From assembly GCA_035079385.1 (NCBI GenBank), contig JAVHKY010000053.1:4774001-4838000 (forward strand): 64,000 nt of DNA. Direction: 5' to 3'. The position numbers and the translations under genes are program-made. Source of the stretch: Aspidiotus rigidus (Eukaryota; Arthropoda; Insecta; Hemiptera; Diaspididae). Numbering within the stretch: position 1 is the first letter of the stretch; each line of letters begins with the position of its first letter. The notes beneath the pieces are model-generated. The model saw nothing but the letters and a program-made list of their open reading frames with translations, was not told the origin of the DNA and made no database searches. Positions 34,937-45,030 of this stretch are shown piece by piece.

Positions 34937-36706
34937 ATGCTTATTGCAGCTAGATGTTTAATATTTTTGGAATTTTTGAGCCGGATGATGATAATCTCAT
35001 CATCAAACTCGTCAACAGAATCTAGGAGACCGATCTCCACTGGTCGTCTAAGAAAAATTCCCCGCGAAAGTATTGACTGGAATAAGCAACGAGAAGGTGG
35101 TTACCTGTATGCAGATAAGACCGTTTACCTCGAACGTATACTGGACAACTTAGAAGGTAATAAATTCTTCTACATAACTCGTCCCCGTAGATTCGGAAAG
35201 ACATCCTTCCTGATGGCAATGGCTAAACATTTTTTCAACGGTAACAGAAAACTGTTTCAAGGCCTGCAAATTGGCAATCGAGGTAATACTCATTTCTTCA
35301 AAAAACCTGAAGATGGCGGTGTGCCGAAAGAACTGAAACATAGAAAATGGATTCAGTGTCCCTTGATTTACCTAGACTTTTGTTCATTCCCCAAATTTGA
35401 AACCTCAGATGAATTCACAGCTTTTTTCAATCAACAGTTACGAGATATCGCGCGTTTTTACCGTGTGGACTACTTGAAACATAGTCCTCTTATCAGTATA
35501 AGTTCTTTAATATCCGAGCTTCATTTTGAATTCAAGGTAAAAGTCGTTGTGCTAGTTGACGAGTACGATTGGCCCTTTCACTACGCCCTTGAAAACTTGA
35601 AAAACAAAGCACTAGCGAACGAAATCAGACTTTTCCTGGATGTACTATTTGGAAATATTAAGAGTATGATTGATCACATGCGGTTAGCTTTAATAGTGGG
35701 AGTTTCAAGACTAGGTTTGCCTACTTTACAAAGTGGTCCAAATAACTACGTAGATCTCACTTACAAGGAGGCATTTGCAGGTGCCTTCGGTTTCACAAGC
35801 GAGGAAATAAAAGGTTTCGAACCAGAAATAGCGCACAAATTCAACCTTAACAACAAAGAAGGAATTGATAAATTTCTTGTTAAGCTGAGACAAGAATATG
35901 ACGGCTATAATTTTTCGTTTCAATACACAGGTGGAAAGAAGATGAATGTCTTAAACCCAGTGTCCACCATGAAATGCTTAGAGAATAAAAAATTCGGGTA
36001 TTACTGGAGTGAAACCAGCAACGTAAACGAGGTTATTCGAAAACTGTTTTTCTCAAGAGAGTCTTTGAAAGTATTTGAACATCGCAAATTATCGCGAGAA
36101 GCTATTGAAAGAAAACGCAATTCTGCGACAGAAATTATCCCGCTAGATATCCTTATGCTCATATATGGTTACTTAACCATAGAAAGTTACAATGATGAAA
36201 CCAAAGATGTCGTACCTAATTTCCCGAATAATGAAATTGTAACTGCATTGCAAAACAATATCAACAATTACGAAACAACGAGAGACGATTTCCTGTCTGA
36301 AGAGTACGGTTGGCTGATCGAACTCAAATGGCATATGGAAATGGGGAGTCTTGAAGGAACGATGAACATCTTGATGAAGATGTTGACAACTAAGCTTTCT
36401 TCAACTTTTCAACAAGGGATGAATAAGTACAGCAACGCAGTACGGCTGATGGAAAAGTTGCAGATGGCTGATATACCTTATTCGGAGACAGTGGAATTTA
36501 AGAAAGAAAATTTCACGGATACAGCAGGTGATGAGAACGTACAAACTATATGTACTATAGATTTGAAAGTAAATTTCATCATGTCGATGAAATATGATGG
36601 ATCGGGAACGCTTGCGTTGAAAGTACTAATCAATTACTTTCGAACAAACATAACGACATTTCGAGATGCAATCAACACGCCAGTTGAGGCTCAACTGGCG
36701 TGTTGA
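34937..36706 (+). CDS. AAA-ATPase-like / PD-(D/E)XK-type protein, copy B, 3' end disrupted
   Basis: One uninterrupted frame of 589 codons from ATG 34937 (the frame is open back to 34847). The family is described under copy A; these proteins are common in Bacteroidetes, intracellular bacteria and some eukaryotes after transfer. The Walker A region RPRRFGKTS is at about 35188-35214 and Walker B VVLVDEYD ends near 35570, both intact. The middle carries FGFTSEEIK and YDGYNFSF, well conserved with copy A. In the C-terminal nuclease-like domain the usual E-x-K reads S-M-K (about 36580-36590). The N-terminus is in a different frame from copy A because of one extra base near 35020 (TCTAGGAGA against TCTGGAGA), so it is doubtful which start is ancestral. 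A fold-back palindrome (36637-36741) ends the frame at TGA. The natural tail (AWLVGINFASKHGRGDY) resumes at about 36747 and runs to 36904 in another frame. Confidence 0.8.
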   Translation: MLIAARCLIFLEFLSRMMIISSSNSSTESRRPISTGRLRKIPRESIDWNKQREGGYLYADKTVYLERILDNLEGNKFFYITRPRRFGKTSFLMAMAKHFFNGNRKLFQGLQIGNRGNTHFFKKPEDGGVPKELKHRKWIQCPLIYLDFCSFPKFETSDEFTAFFNQQLRDIARFYRVDYLKHSPLISISSLISELHFEFKVKVVVLVDEYDWPFHYALENLKNKALANEIRLFLDVLFGNIKSMIDHMRLALIVGVSRLGLPTLQSGPNNYVDLTYKEAFAGAFGFTSEEIKGFEPEIAHKFNLNNKEGIDKFLVKLRQEYDGYNFSFQYTGGKKMNVLNPVSTMKCLENKKFGYYWSETSNVNEVIRKLFFSRESLKVFEHRKLSREAIERKRNSATEIIPLDILMLIYGYLTIESYNDETKDVVPNFPNNEIVTALQNNINNYETTRDDFLSEEYGWLIELKWHMEMGSLEGTMNILMKMLTTKLSSTFQQGMNKYSNAVRLMEKLQMADIPYSETVEFKKENFTDTAGDENVQTICTIDLKVNFIMSMKYDGSGTLALKVLINYFRTNITTFRDAINTPVEAQLAC

Positions 36707-36741
36707 TTGCGTCTCGAATTGTCGTTATGTTTGTTCGAAAG
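36637..36741. repeat. 105-bp fold-back palindrome inside AAA copy B
   Basis: Arms of 52 bp (36637-36688 and 36690-36741) are inverse copies with about two mismatches and a single-base centre at 36689. TTGAGGC occurs just before the centre and again directly after the right arm. This is what a local template switch onto the opposite strand would leave. Copy A has no such structure. It introduces the stop that ends copy B. Confidence 0.92.
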
Positions 36742-36906
36742 CTTGAGGCCTGGTTAGTGGGCATAAATTTCGCTTCAAAACATGGACGTGGGGACTATCA
36801 GTGGGTTGGGATACTCCTCAAGAACGAAGATCTGTTGTATAGTCAGTGCAAGGCAAGTGCTCCAAAGTTATGTGAAGAACTTCCACAAGAACGCGAATCA
36901 AGATGA

Positions 36907-38821
36907 TATCTCATAATATTGTGTCGTCTGCGTCTTTTCGCGTTGTTTCCGTCTTGGATCACCAATTTTTGTTTGTGACATAGGTACCTAATCGGTAGGT
37001 AAGTATAACTATTTTTCTAATTCCTATATATAATAAAGCGTGTTAAATATGTAAACAAACCGTCAAAGGTGGTGTCGATCTGTTGATCAGTGGTCGCCGG
37101 GCTTTTCAAACACCTAGGTCGCCGAGCTGTGCTCACTCGGTCCTGCGCTATGAACCAAAATGTGCCAAAAATTGACCACTCTGCCAATATTCTCAAAAAT
37201 TGAAAATTATTTAAACTTCCATATTTTACTTGTTTTGAGAGGAAAATTTAACGCTGATTCCGAAAAAAATAACTGAATAATCTTATGAAGCTGGAAAATG
37301 GCGGAATTTTCAATTTCTTAGTTTGGAAAACTCGACAAATTGGTCAATTTTTGGCACATTTTGGTCCATAACTCGGCTCAGAAACGTTGTAGAAAGTTGG
37401 GTAGGGACGCAAAATGAAGATAAAAATTTCGTGGATTTGAAGTATACATCTAACATTTTGCGTTATTGCGCTTGAGTGAATTTAGCCCCAAACTCCCATT
37501 TAACTGGTGACACCTTTTTTGTCTCACCTTGTTTATGTACACATAGGTATGTGTGCAAAATTTGTGGCCGCGAGATTCCAGAAACTACAGATGATTTTTT
37601 TATCCCAGACTTCGGAATCTCAAAGAAGACTATCTGAACTTCATAATTTTTCAATTTAAAAAAAATTGATGGCGTCGCTCTGAAGAAATTATTGATTCAA
37701 TAACAATTTTTTTTCTTATCATTATTCCGTATTGTTGAAAATGGTTCTCGATTCACTTTGGTATCTCAAACACGAATAACTGTACTTGTTATTTTTCCAA
37801 TTAAAAATAATTTATCCTGCCGTTCTCAAAAGATTTGTTTCGCTATCCTCCAAGAAGAGGACGGAGGGGGGGCTCGCGTATTTTAAAAATTTTTCATGAA
37901 ATTTTAAATTAGGTTGGAGAAAAGACATAAAACAGTCAATTAAGCTTATTTGACCACAAAAATATTGGAACTTTCTCGAAATTCCCGCGAGCACGTTTGA
38001 CTTCGATAACGTCATCAACCTTATATTTAGATTAGGTTACCGGACTTGGAAAAGTTTTGTTTCGCTATCCTTAAGTCACCACAGAATGATAGAACAGTCG
38101 GTATTCTGCCGCAGCGATGGAGGGAGGCAGAATGGTCGAAACTTATTTTCATTTGAAGAAAATAAGAGTCATTTTAGTGATATCACCAGAAAAATTTTCC
38201 ACGAGGGCTGAGGCGGCATAAGCTTTTGACAAGAATAAAACAAACCTCTTCCCTTGTGCAAAGACAAGATGGTGTTATAGTAGAAGAAATTTGTTCGAAA
38301 AGATAATAAGATACAAATGAAGGGTGCAGGAAAAAAAGCAAATAGGTATCCAAAAGAAACGATCTGGACAGTTGGATTTTCTGTATCATTGAGAAAAAGA
38401 CGTTTTTCAAGGAAAAAAAAAACCATTTGGACAGTTGGATTTTTTACAACATACTGAGAAAAAACTATTTCTTTAAATTATTTCTTTTGGACGTTCACTC
38501 TTCAGCCTCTTCCATTAAATTTGTATATCAACTTTTTTTTCTTTATATTTTAGGTGCCTAGAAAGAGTTCTCGACTTCTTGGCTTTTCTCTTCAGTTAAG
38601 CCACTACCGTAAATTCAATTCAACACCTTATACAGCACCATGATTGAATAATTATAGGTAATCTAAGTTTTTTGTTTCTGGAATCTGAATGTAGTTTTTG
38701 AAAATAATTATAAAATTTGTGAAATCGGAATTTACAGTTGCATTACTAAAATAGCATTTTTTAAGGGGAAAGGGGTGTGCATGTAATTAGAACCGTTTAA
38801 AATAAGAATAATAATAGTTAA
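36907..38821. other. Middle of block B, noncoding
   Basis: It contains a truncated copy of the inverted-repeat element of block A (37140-37440) and sequence matching 27800-28395 and 30520-31070. Around 38113-38117 the two flanks of A's PYPV-gene segment are fused. Confidence 0.55.
37140..37440. mobile_element. Truncated second copy of the inverted-repeat element
   Basis: The inverted pair TATGAACCAAAATGTGCC (37149 on) and GGCACATTTTGGTCCATA (about 37353-37370) is present, and the right arm is full length. The outer left arm is missing. Confidence 0.65.
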
Positions 38822-39846
38822 GTACTAGCGGTTGGCGACGCGCCTCCGGCTCGCCTGACCGCTAGCTGTGTGTTGAGTAGATATCTGTGTTTTATAGGTA
38901 TCTGTATCTTGTAGGTATGTGTGTTTTGTAGGTATCTTGGAATTCAGATGAATTTTTTGCTACGTTTTTCAAAAATTTTCACATAACACTCAACACTTTT
39001 AGCTTAAAAGGAAGGAAAAAAGAAACAGTGGAAAGAGTATTGCAAAATTCACAACTATTCAGTTCAAAAATAAGAAAATAGACACCAAAAACTGCGACTG
39101 TACTTATAAAATATCAAAGTTCCGAGTCGCACAAAAATAAAATCACCAAATTAAATTTTTTACACACTAATTCACTTGAGAGCTGACTTAACGCGTGAAG
39201 CCTGTATCGCAGCAGAATAAAGACAAATCCATTGACATTTTGCCAGTCCCTAAAAAAACACACGGACAACAGGTAAAAAAAAGGGTCATTTCCGCTAGCC
39301 CATACGCAGTGCGCACCGTGTCTAGACATTGGTTCTTGTATGAGATACCGGATGTAAAATCCTTTATGTAGGTGTTTTTAAACTGTGAATAAAATAACAG
39401 TATGGAAGTACAGCGAATACTGTAGTCACAAAATTTCCTCCTAAAAATCTGGAACCGGGCTCATTCGAAAGGAAATTACAGGGGCTACAATTTTTGTTCT
39501 CTTCAATTTTTTATAAAAATGAGTTATACTCGAGTCATCACAATAATTCAATTTTCGAAACTGCGCCACTCAACACGCGTAGGTCTAACGTACAGCGCAA
39601 AGCAGTTTCAGTACTCGATAATGCCCGTTTTTCCTAATTTTGTCGCCCCCTACTCCACCTTCAGGGAGTCAAAACATCGAAATGTATTTAAGAACCTGAC
39701 CCAGAAAAAACGAAATTTTTCAAAAAAAATTCCAGGTCGATAGGTGAAGGCGTTTGAAAGTTATGGACGAACATACATACAGATATACATAAAGATATAC
39801 ATACAGACAAACATTCTACTTTATATATTAGATTAGATATTAGATT
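38822..39846 (+). mobile_element. Dispersed ~1-kb repeat, RTE-type nonautonomous retroposon (copy 2)
   Basis: Same head (TACTAGCGGTTGGCGACG) and body as 12949-13930, with an extra 55-60 bp near 38961-39017 and a different tail (ACATACATACAGATATACAT... then CTTTATATATTAGATT). Block A at 31063-31075 is the empty site (ATTAAATGCACAAAAG), which fixes the ends and shows that this copy inserted after the duplication. Confidence 0.8.
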
Positions 39847-42404
39847 GTACAAAAGGGAAGAGTGGCGATCAAACGGAGTTGCGAGGGTTTTCCGTCACGA
39901 GCGGAATAAGAGTGTCGGGAACGCAACGAGTTGAAACACCACTTGACTCGCAAGCCCAATACGACAGTTTACCGCTGGTTCACCCACGTTACCGGCCCTT
40001 TGGAATAAAAAATAATAGTAATAATAATAATGTCGGATTGGATAGTAGTATCTGCAAGAACTACACAATTCAGACTCGAAAATCATTGAGATATCATAGA
40101 GGGTGTTCTGACCTCACGGTAGTGGTTCAGCAAGAGAGAAGGCCAAAGAAGACGTATTTTTCCTCTAAAATACTGTATCAAGAAAATAAAGTTAATAAAT
40201 TAATTTGTATAAATTTTATCTCACGTTTTAGACTCAATTTCCTCGATCGATTCATTCTTTTTTTACGAATAAAAATATTTGTTTTATCCTTCTCAAAAGC
40301 TCACAAACCACCCTCCCTTATACTAAAAAATATGTGATTCAAATATTTTTCTTATTGACGCTGGAAAATTTATGAATCCATACTGATAATAAAGCAATTT
40401 GTTGAATAAAACAAAAAAAAAAAAAAAAAAGGTATGGTTGAATTTATAATGCTATTCGAGGAACAAGCTTTCATGTACCAAAAAAATAATGATAATATTT
40501 TTCCTGGCGTGAAACGTGCTTAAATAGGCCTATGCTAGCGCGATTTCCTGCAAAAGAAGTATACAAACTTATGTAGCCTTATGTATAGATATGACTTTTA
40601 AATTTCTCCAATATTATCTTGAATTTTCCTAGCTTCCACGACGGAATAACCTTAATATTTTTCATAAAAATTAATTTTTAGTACCTATGATATATTATAT
40701 CTATGGGTACCTACAGATTATGATACAATTAATTGGATTCATTATTTGTATCATATGAACTAATTCGTGTGATCACAAGTGGCTTACTTGTATATGGGCG
40801 AGGACTACCTATCTTGTTACCTATATTTTTTTTTTTTATAAATCTCATTTGTTGGTTTCCTCATTCCCTCTTCTACGGTTTATATAATTTCATTTATTTT
40901 AATATTTCACTTATTTTTAGTTTTTTAATCCTTTATAATTATTTTAAATTACCAATTGAGAAAGCGATGCATAAGTGTACAAGTGATTCGAGTAGAAGCA
41001 AAAAATCGATAAACTCACAATTGTTGTCTTCTCTCTCACTTGTATTTCTGCGCATTTCTCAATGTTTCATTCTTAATTTATTTGTGATAAGTATACTTCT
41101 TGTAGTTAAATGCATTATATGATATTTTTATAAGTACCTACGAAAATTTATTCATCAAAACCTCAGCGTAGCTTCATTGTTCGCGAGAAAAAAAAAGTTT
41201 TGTGGTGATTTTAAAAAAAGAAAAAGTATAATTTTAGTTTTGTATCGGTATTCAATTCTCATAAGTTTAATTTACAATTTTAAAGTCGATTACAGAGAAA
41301 CACCTAAATACCGTTAAGATGATATTTTAAATACAATTTAAGAAATCAATTGCAGACATCAATGGTTCGATTATTTTGTGCTTGTTTTCGACATCGTGGT
41401 TACCTACCTAATATTTTTATTCGAATTACCCTAGATCGTAGAGATTCACATAAGCGCGATAAGTACCGGTACCTAATTGTTTCGTTGTTTTTGGATAGTA
41501 AATTGAACAACGGTAATTTTACGAGCCACCGACAAAATGCGTAGATGCACGTCAGCAATTTATAAACCAATTGTTTGGATGACGGTAGGTGTAACTTTTC
41601 ATTTCTGCGCTCTCGTTACACTTCTGATATCATCTTCGTTTTATTTAAATATTCTCGTCCGATGCGATCGAATAAAATCGTAGCAAAAATACATAGGTAT
41701 TCTGCTTCCAAAAGCGGTAAGATATAGCCGCGGAGTCTAAAATAGCGTCACAGTCGGGCCCTAAAGAGATTTTCACATCTTGAGTTACAGCAGCCTTGTC
41801 ACAATGGGATAAATTCTGATTTTCAAATTATTTCAACGATTTCAATTTATTATTGTGGAGAACGAGACAGTGTAGTACCAATATACCAATAAAACGACAG
41901 CTCCTTCCTCATAACGAAGTTAAATTAGAAACGCAGAGAACCTGTTCTATTTGTATATGAAAGAAATTTGATTTTAGTTCTCTAAATCGAAAATTTTTCA
42001 AGCCCTACCCCATGAATCAAATATGAATATAGCTCAAAAATAGAAATTTTTTCATGTCCGCCTTCAATCATAAATAGCTCAGAAGTTGGGAATCTTCCAA
42101 GTTAGGTATTTGGACTTTTGGAAATTCTGATCTAAATCTTTCTGAGTCCCCTGCTATCATAATATGAGATTGGAACTTGAAAAAATTTTAGGTGGGTTAG
42201 TTTTTGCCGGACATCATACGGCACACGACAAATTTCTCAAAATGACTCCCCGTATAACAGGTTCCCTGTTAAAATGGGAAACAGCTCACTTCTCAGAAAG
42301 CTCATAAGTTAGTTTACACATTGGCATTTTTGATCCAACATTAACCAATTCTTCTCTCTAAATTACAGCACATAAAAGTGTAACACAGAACAGAAGCTAA
42401 CCGA
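39847..42404. other. Distal part of block B, noncoding
   Basis: Near-identical to 31085-33553 over long stretches. It contains a short (AAT)n run (about 40009-40031), a poly-A run (about 40412-40430) and another copy (42160-42325) of the AACAGGTTCCCTGTT repeat. No gene is called. Confidence 0.5.
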
Positions 42405-42530
42405 CTATGGATAAACTATCGATACTATCAATAGTTTCCGAAAAAAACTATCGGCACTAACGATAGTTTTATTGAAAAAAACTGGCGATAAAATATCGTC
42501 GATAGTTTAAGAAACTAAAGATAGGCCTAG
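42405..42530. repeat. Cluster of ATCGATA / CGATAGTTT motifs
   Basis: At least five occurrences of (A)CTATCG or CGATAG within 125 bp. Related motifs recur at 43145-43195 and 43826-43862. They may be subterminal motifs of a longer repeat family; no element ends could be fixed. Confidence 0.4.
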
Positions 42531-42691
42531 TTAAAAAATTCCTCCTTCTCTTATCAAAATCACGGAATTGGTACAAACTGACAAGTGAAAATTGAAAACG
42601 TGCGCTATGAGTTCAATGAATTAAGATCAGTCAGGCGGTACCAGTAGTGCAATGGACATTGCACCAAGTTTTCATGATTTTTTCTAGTGTT

Positions 42692-43047
42692 GTGTCTACC
42701 AGAGATGTTGCACGAAAACGAATCACGAAATTAACGAAAGTTTTTGGACTGAAATAACAAAACGAAATGCAGTAACGAAAACGAAAATAATTTCGTTACA
42801 ACAGAAAATTTTGAAAAAAGGAAATAAGTACCGAAAACGAAATTGGAGACGTCTGAGCAAAATTAATACATTTTGCACGAAAACGAATAACGAAAATAAC
42901 AAAATTTTTTGGGCTGAATTAAGGGAACGAAAGTCAGTAACGAATATCGAAAGTACCTAATTTCGTTTTAGTAGAAAATTGCAAGATGACGAAAGTAAAT
43001 ACCGAAACGAAAGTTTTGAATTTCGTTAAAACATCTCTGGTGTCTAC
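42692..43047. mobile_element. Nonautonomous hAT element, 340 bp, perfect 8-bp target duplication
   Basis: The body is 42700-43039. Its perfect 10-bp terminal inverted repeats are CAGAGATGTT / AACATCTCTG. It is flanked on both sides by GTGTCTAC (42692-42699 and 43040-43047). The interior is a diverged tandem dimer (about 42711-42865 and 42874-43030) rich in ACGAAA. This satisfies hAT criteria fully; no transposase is present. Confidence 0.95.
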
Positions 43048-43244
43048 CATGTGGTGACACTGAAGTGCATTCCTTGATAAGTTCTTTGAAAAAATAACGA
43101 TTAGGAGAAAGGTATCTATTCTAAGTGTTGCACAGATACTTTGCTATTAATCGATATTTTTCATCCAAATTGTCGATAGTCTCGATAGTACCTTGGAAAA
43201 AAACTCGCAGCCCACACAGTTAGCTGCTCTGTTATCAGTTCGGA

Positions 43245-43385
43245 GATCTGATGACGTCACGATTTGATGACGTCATAATCTGATGACGTCACACAATCTA
43301 ATGACGGTACGATCTGGTGACGTCACGATGGAGATCTGTGACGTCACGATCATCGTGCCATCACTATCTGATGACGTCACAGAGC
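43245..43385. repeat. Array of CRE-type TGACGTCA palindromes
   Basis: Six perfect TGACGTCA octamers at 43252, 43268, 43284, 43318, 43339 and 43372, plus one variant (TGACGGTA near 43302). Most are in a unit like GATCTGATGACGTCAC of about 16-21 bp. The octamer is the full ATF/CREB consensus, but the setting is repeat-like and no promoter or gene is adjacent. Confidence 0.85.
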
Positions 43386-43514
43386 TAGTAAAACCACTTA
43401 TACAGACCTCCTAGACCTATAGTATAAAGGAAGCCTAAGACCTAGTACAGAGCTAGGACAAACTGATAGTTTAAGCTATTGATAAAGATCTTGTAAGCTT
43501 ATGGTATGAAGGAT

Positions 43515-43695
43515 GCCTAGACCTAGTATAAAGGAGGCTTGGACCTAGTACACGCCTAGTATAATATGTAGTATAAACCTAGTATAATATACTGCATGAA
43601 ACAGAGAGACCTAGTATAAAGGAGGCTTGGACCCAGTATACGCCTAGTATAATACGTAGTATAAACCTAGTATAATATACTGCATGAAGCAGAGA
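43515..43695. repeat. Two-copy tandem repeat of about 86 bp
   Basis: The unit reads ACCTAGTATAAAGGAGGCTTGG, broken here as ACCTAGTATAAAGG and AGGCTTGGACC, then TATACTGCATGAA and CAGAGAG. It is present at about 43521-43605 and again at 43608-43695 with few changes. The motif CCTAGTATA recurs through both. Confidence 0.8.
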
Positions 43696-44397
43696 GGATA
43701 AGTCCTCCTCCTATCACTTCATCAAAATTTTTCTAAGTCCCTTTTTCTTGCCGGACGGCGCCCGGCGCCCGTCATTTTCCTTCAGTTTACCCCCCGATAA
43801 AACAGGTTCCCTGTTAAAATTTCGGGACTATCGATAGTATGAAACTATCGACTATCGCTCCTCACTAGCTAACACGTAGGGTAGCATTTTATATTATTAT
43901 GCTTGCTTTATATACAAGCTTCGAAAGCAGGATGAGCTAGTTAGCCCAACATACGGTATACAAAGCCCTTAGTATTGTACTATTGTGTGTTAGGCCTGGT
44001 ATAGTGAAGGCCAAGGATACAGGTCTCAAAGCAGTGACAGCCAAAACTTTTCTAGGTCCCTGAACCCATAAACGAAAAAACGAATACTCTACAGGGAGAG
44101 TAAACAAATGCCTCGAGGATTCTGGTGACGTCATGAAGCGAGACAAAAATGTGACTGTATTTCGTGACGATTTTCCCAGCAGTTTTAGTCAAAACGCAGT
44201 CAGGGTCTCCCTCCCAATAATTGTTATGCCAACCAGCTGACGAACGCACTTGCTGCGCTTGGTTTGGTTTTGTTTGGAGCTACGATAGGCTTAGAATGAT
44301 TTTTGAATCGAAAGACCATTCATTGTAATAGAATTTTATTTGAGAATTTTTACTTACATGTCGTAATTTAGAAAGAAGAAAATTGATTCGATCAAAA

Positions 44398-45030
44398 TGT
44401 GTAAACGAACTAATGAATTTTCTGAGTGAGCGGTTTCCTATTTTAACAGGGAAGCTGTTGTAAGGAGAGTTAATTTGAAAAATTTGTCGCGCGCCGTATA
44501 ATGTCCAGCAAAAATTGACCTACACAAAATTTTTGTAAGTTCCAAGCTCATACAGGGTGTCTACTAAATCTACAACTCAAAAATTCATGACTTTTTCATG
44601 ACTTTCTAATGACGTTTTCGTAGCAATTTTCATGATCTTTTTCCTTAATTTGTTGAACAACTTTTGTTCACTGTAATTTTTTTGCATTATTTAATGAATG
44701 ATAAATAATTTTGCAAGAATCTCACGACAATATACAACAATTCATGACTTTATCATGACTTTTATGACTTTCATGACCACTAACTAAAATTTATGACTTT
44801 TTCATGACTTTCATGTCTTTCATGACTTGTAGACACCCTGTCGTATTATGATGGCAGGGAACTCAAAAACATTTACATCAGAATTTTCCCCAAGTCCCAG
44901 GAAGAATCCCAACTCCGAACTATGTATGATTGGAGGCGGACTTGGAAAAATTTCGATTTCTGAGCTTTATATAGATATATGTGATGAGAGGGGAGGGGAA
45001 CTTGAAAAAATTCTAACTTTCGATTTTTAG
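44398..45030 (-). repeat. Third copy of the AACAGG repeat with adjoining satellite-like units, split by an insertion
   Basis: On the minus strand 44398-44552 aligns with 42160-42325, and 44841-45030 continues the same repeat into units of the GGACTTGGAAAAATTTCG type. The element 44553-44840 interrupts the alignment exactly. Confidence 0.7.
44553..44840. mobile_element. 288-bp TIR element with TCATGACTTT-rich interior
   Basis: Terminal repeats CAGGGTGTCTAC / GTAGACACCCTG are perfect. TCATA precedes and TCGTA follows, a 5-bp target duplication with one mismatch; the uninterrupted repeat at 42160 confirms the pre-insertion sequence. The interior repeats TTCATGACTTT many times. Superfamily not assigned. 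Confidence 0.85.

Larger units (their letters stand above)
34460..42337 (+). repeat. Segmental duplication, block B
   Basis: Tandem partner of block A in the same orientation, separated by about 900 bp. It lacks A's Penelope-like, LINE, inverted-repeat, pogo and PYPV-gene segments and has its own 1-kb insertion at 38822-39846. Confidence 0.88.

Noticed and set aside
43252..43379. CRISPR-like array of regular repeats
   Set aside because: Units are short, drifting and made of a palindromic octamer; there are no unique spacers or cas genes, and the genome is eukaryotic.
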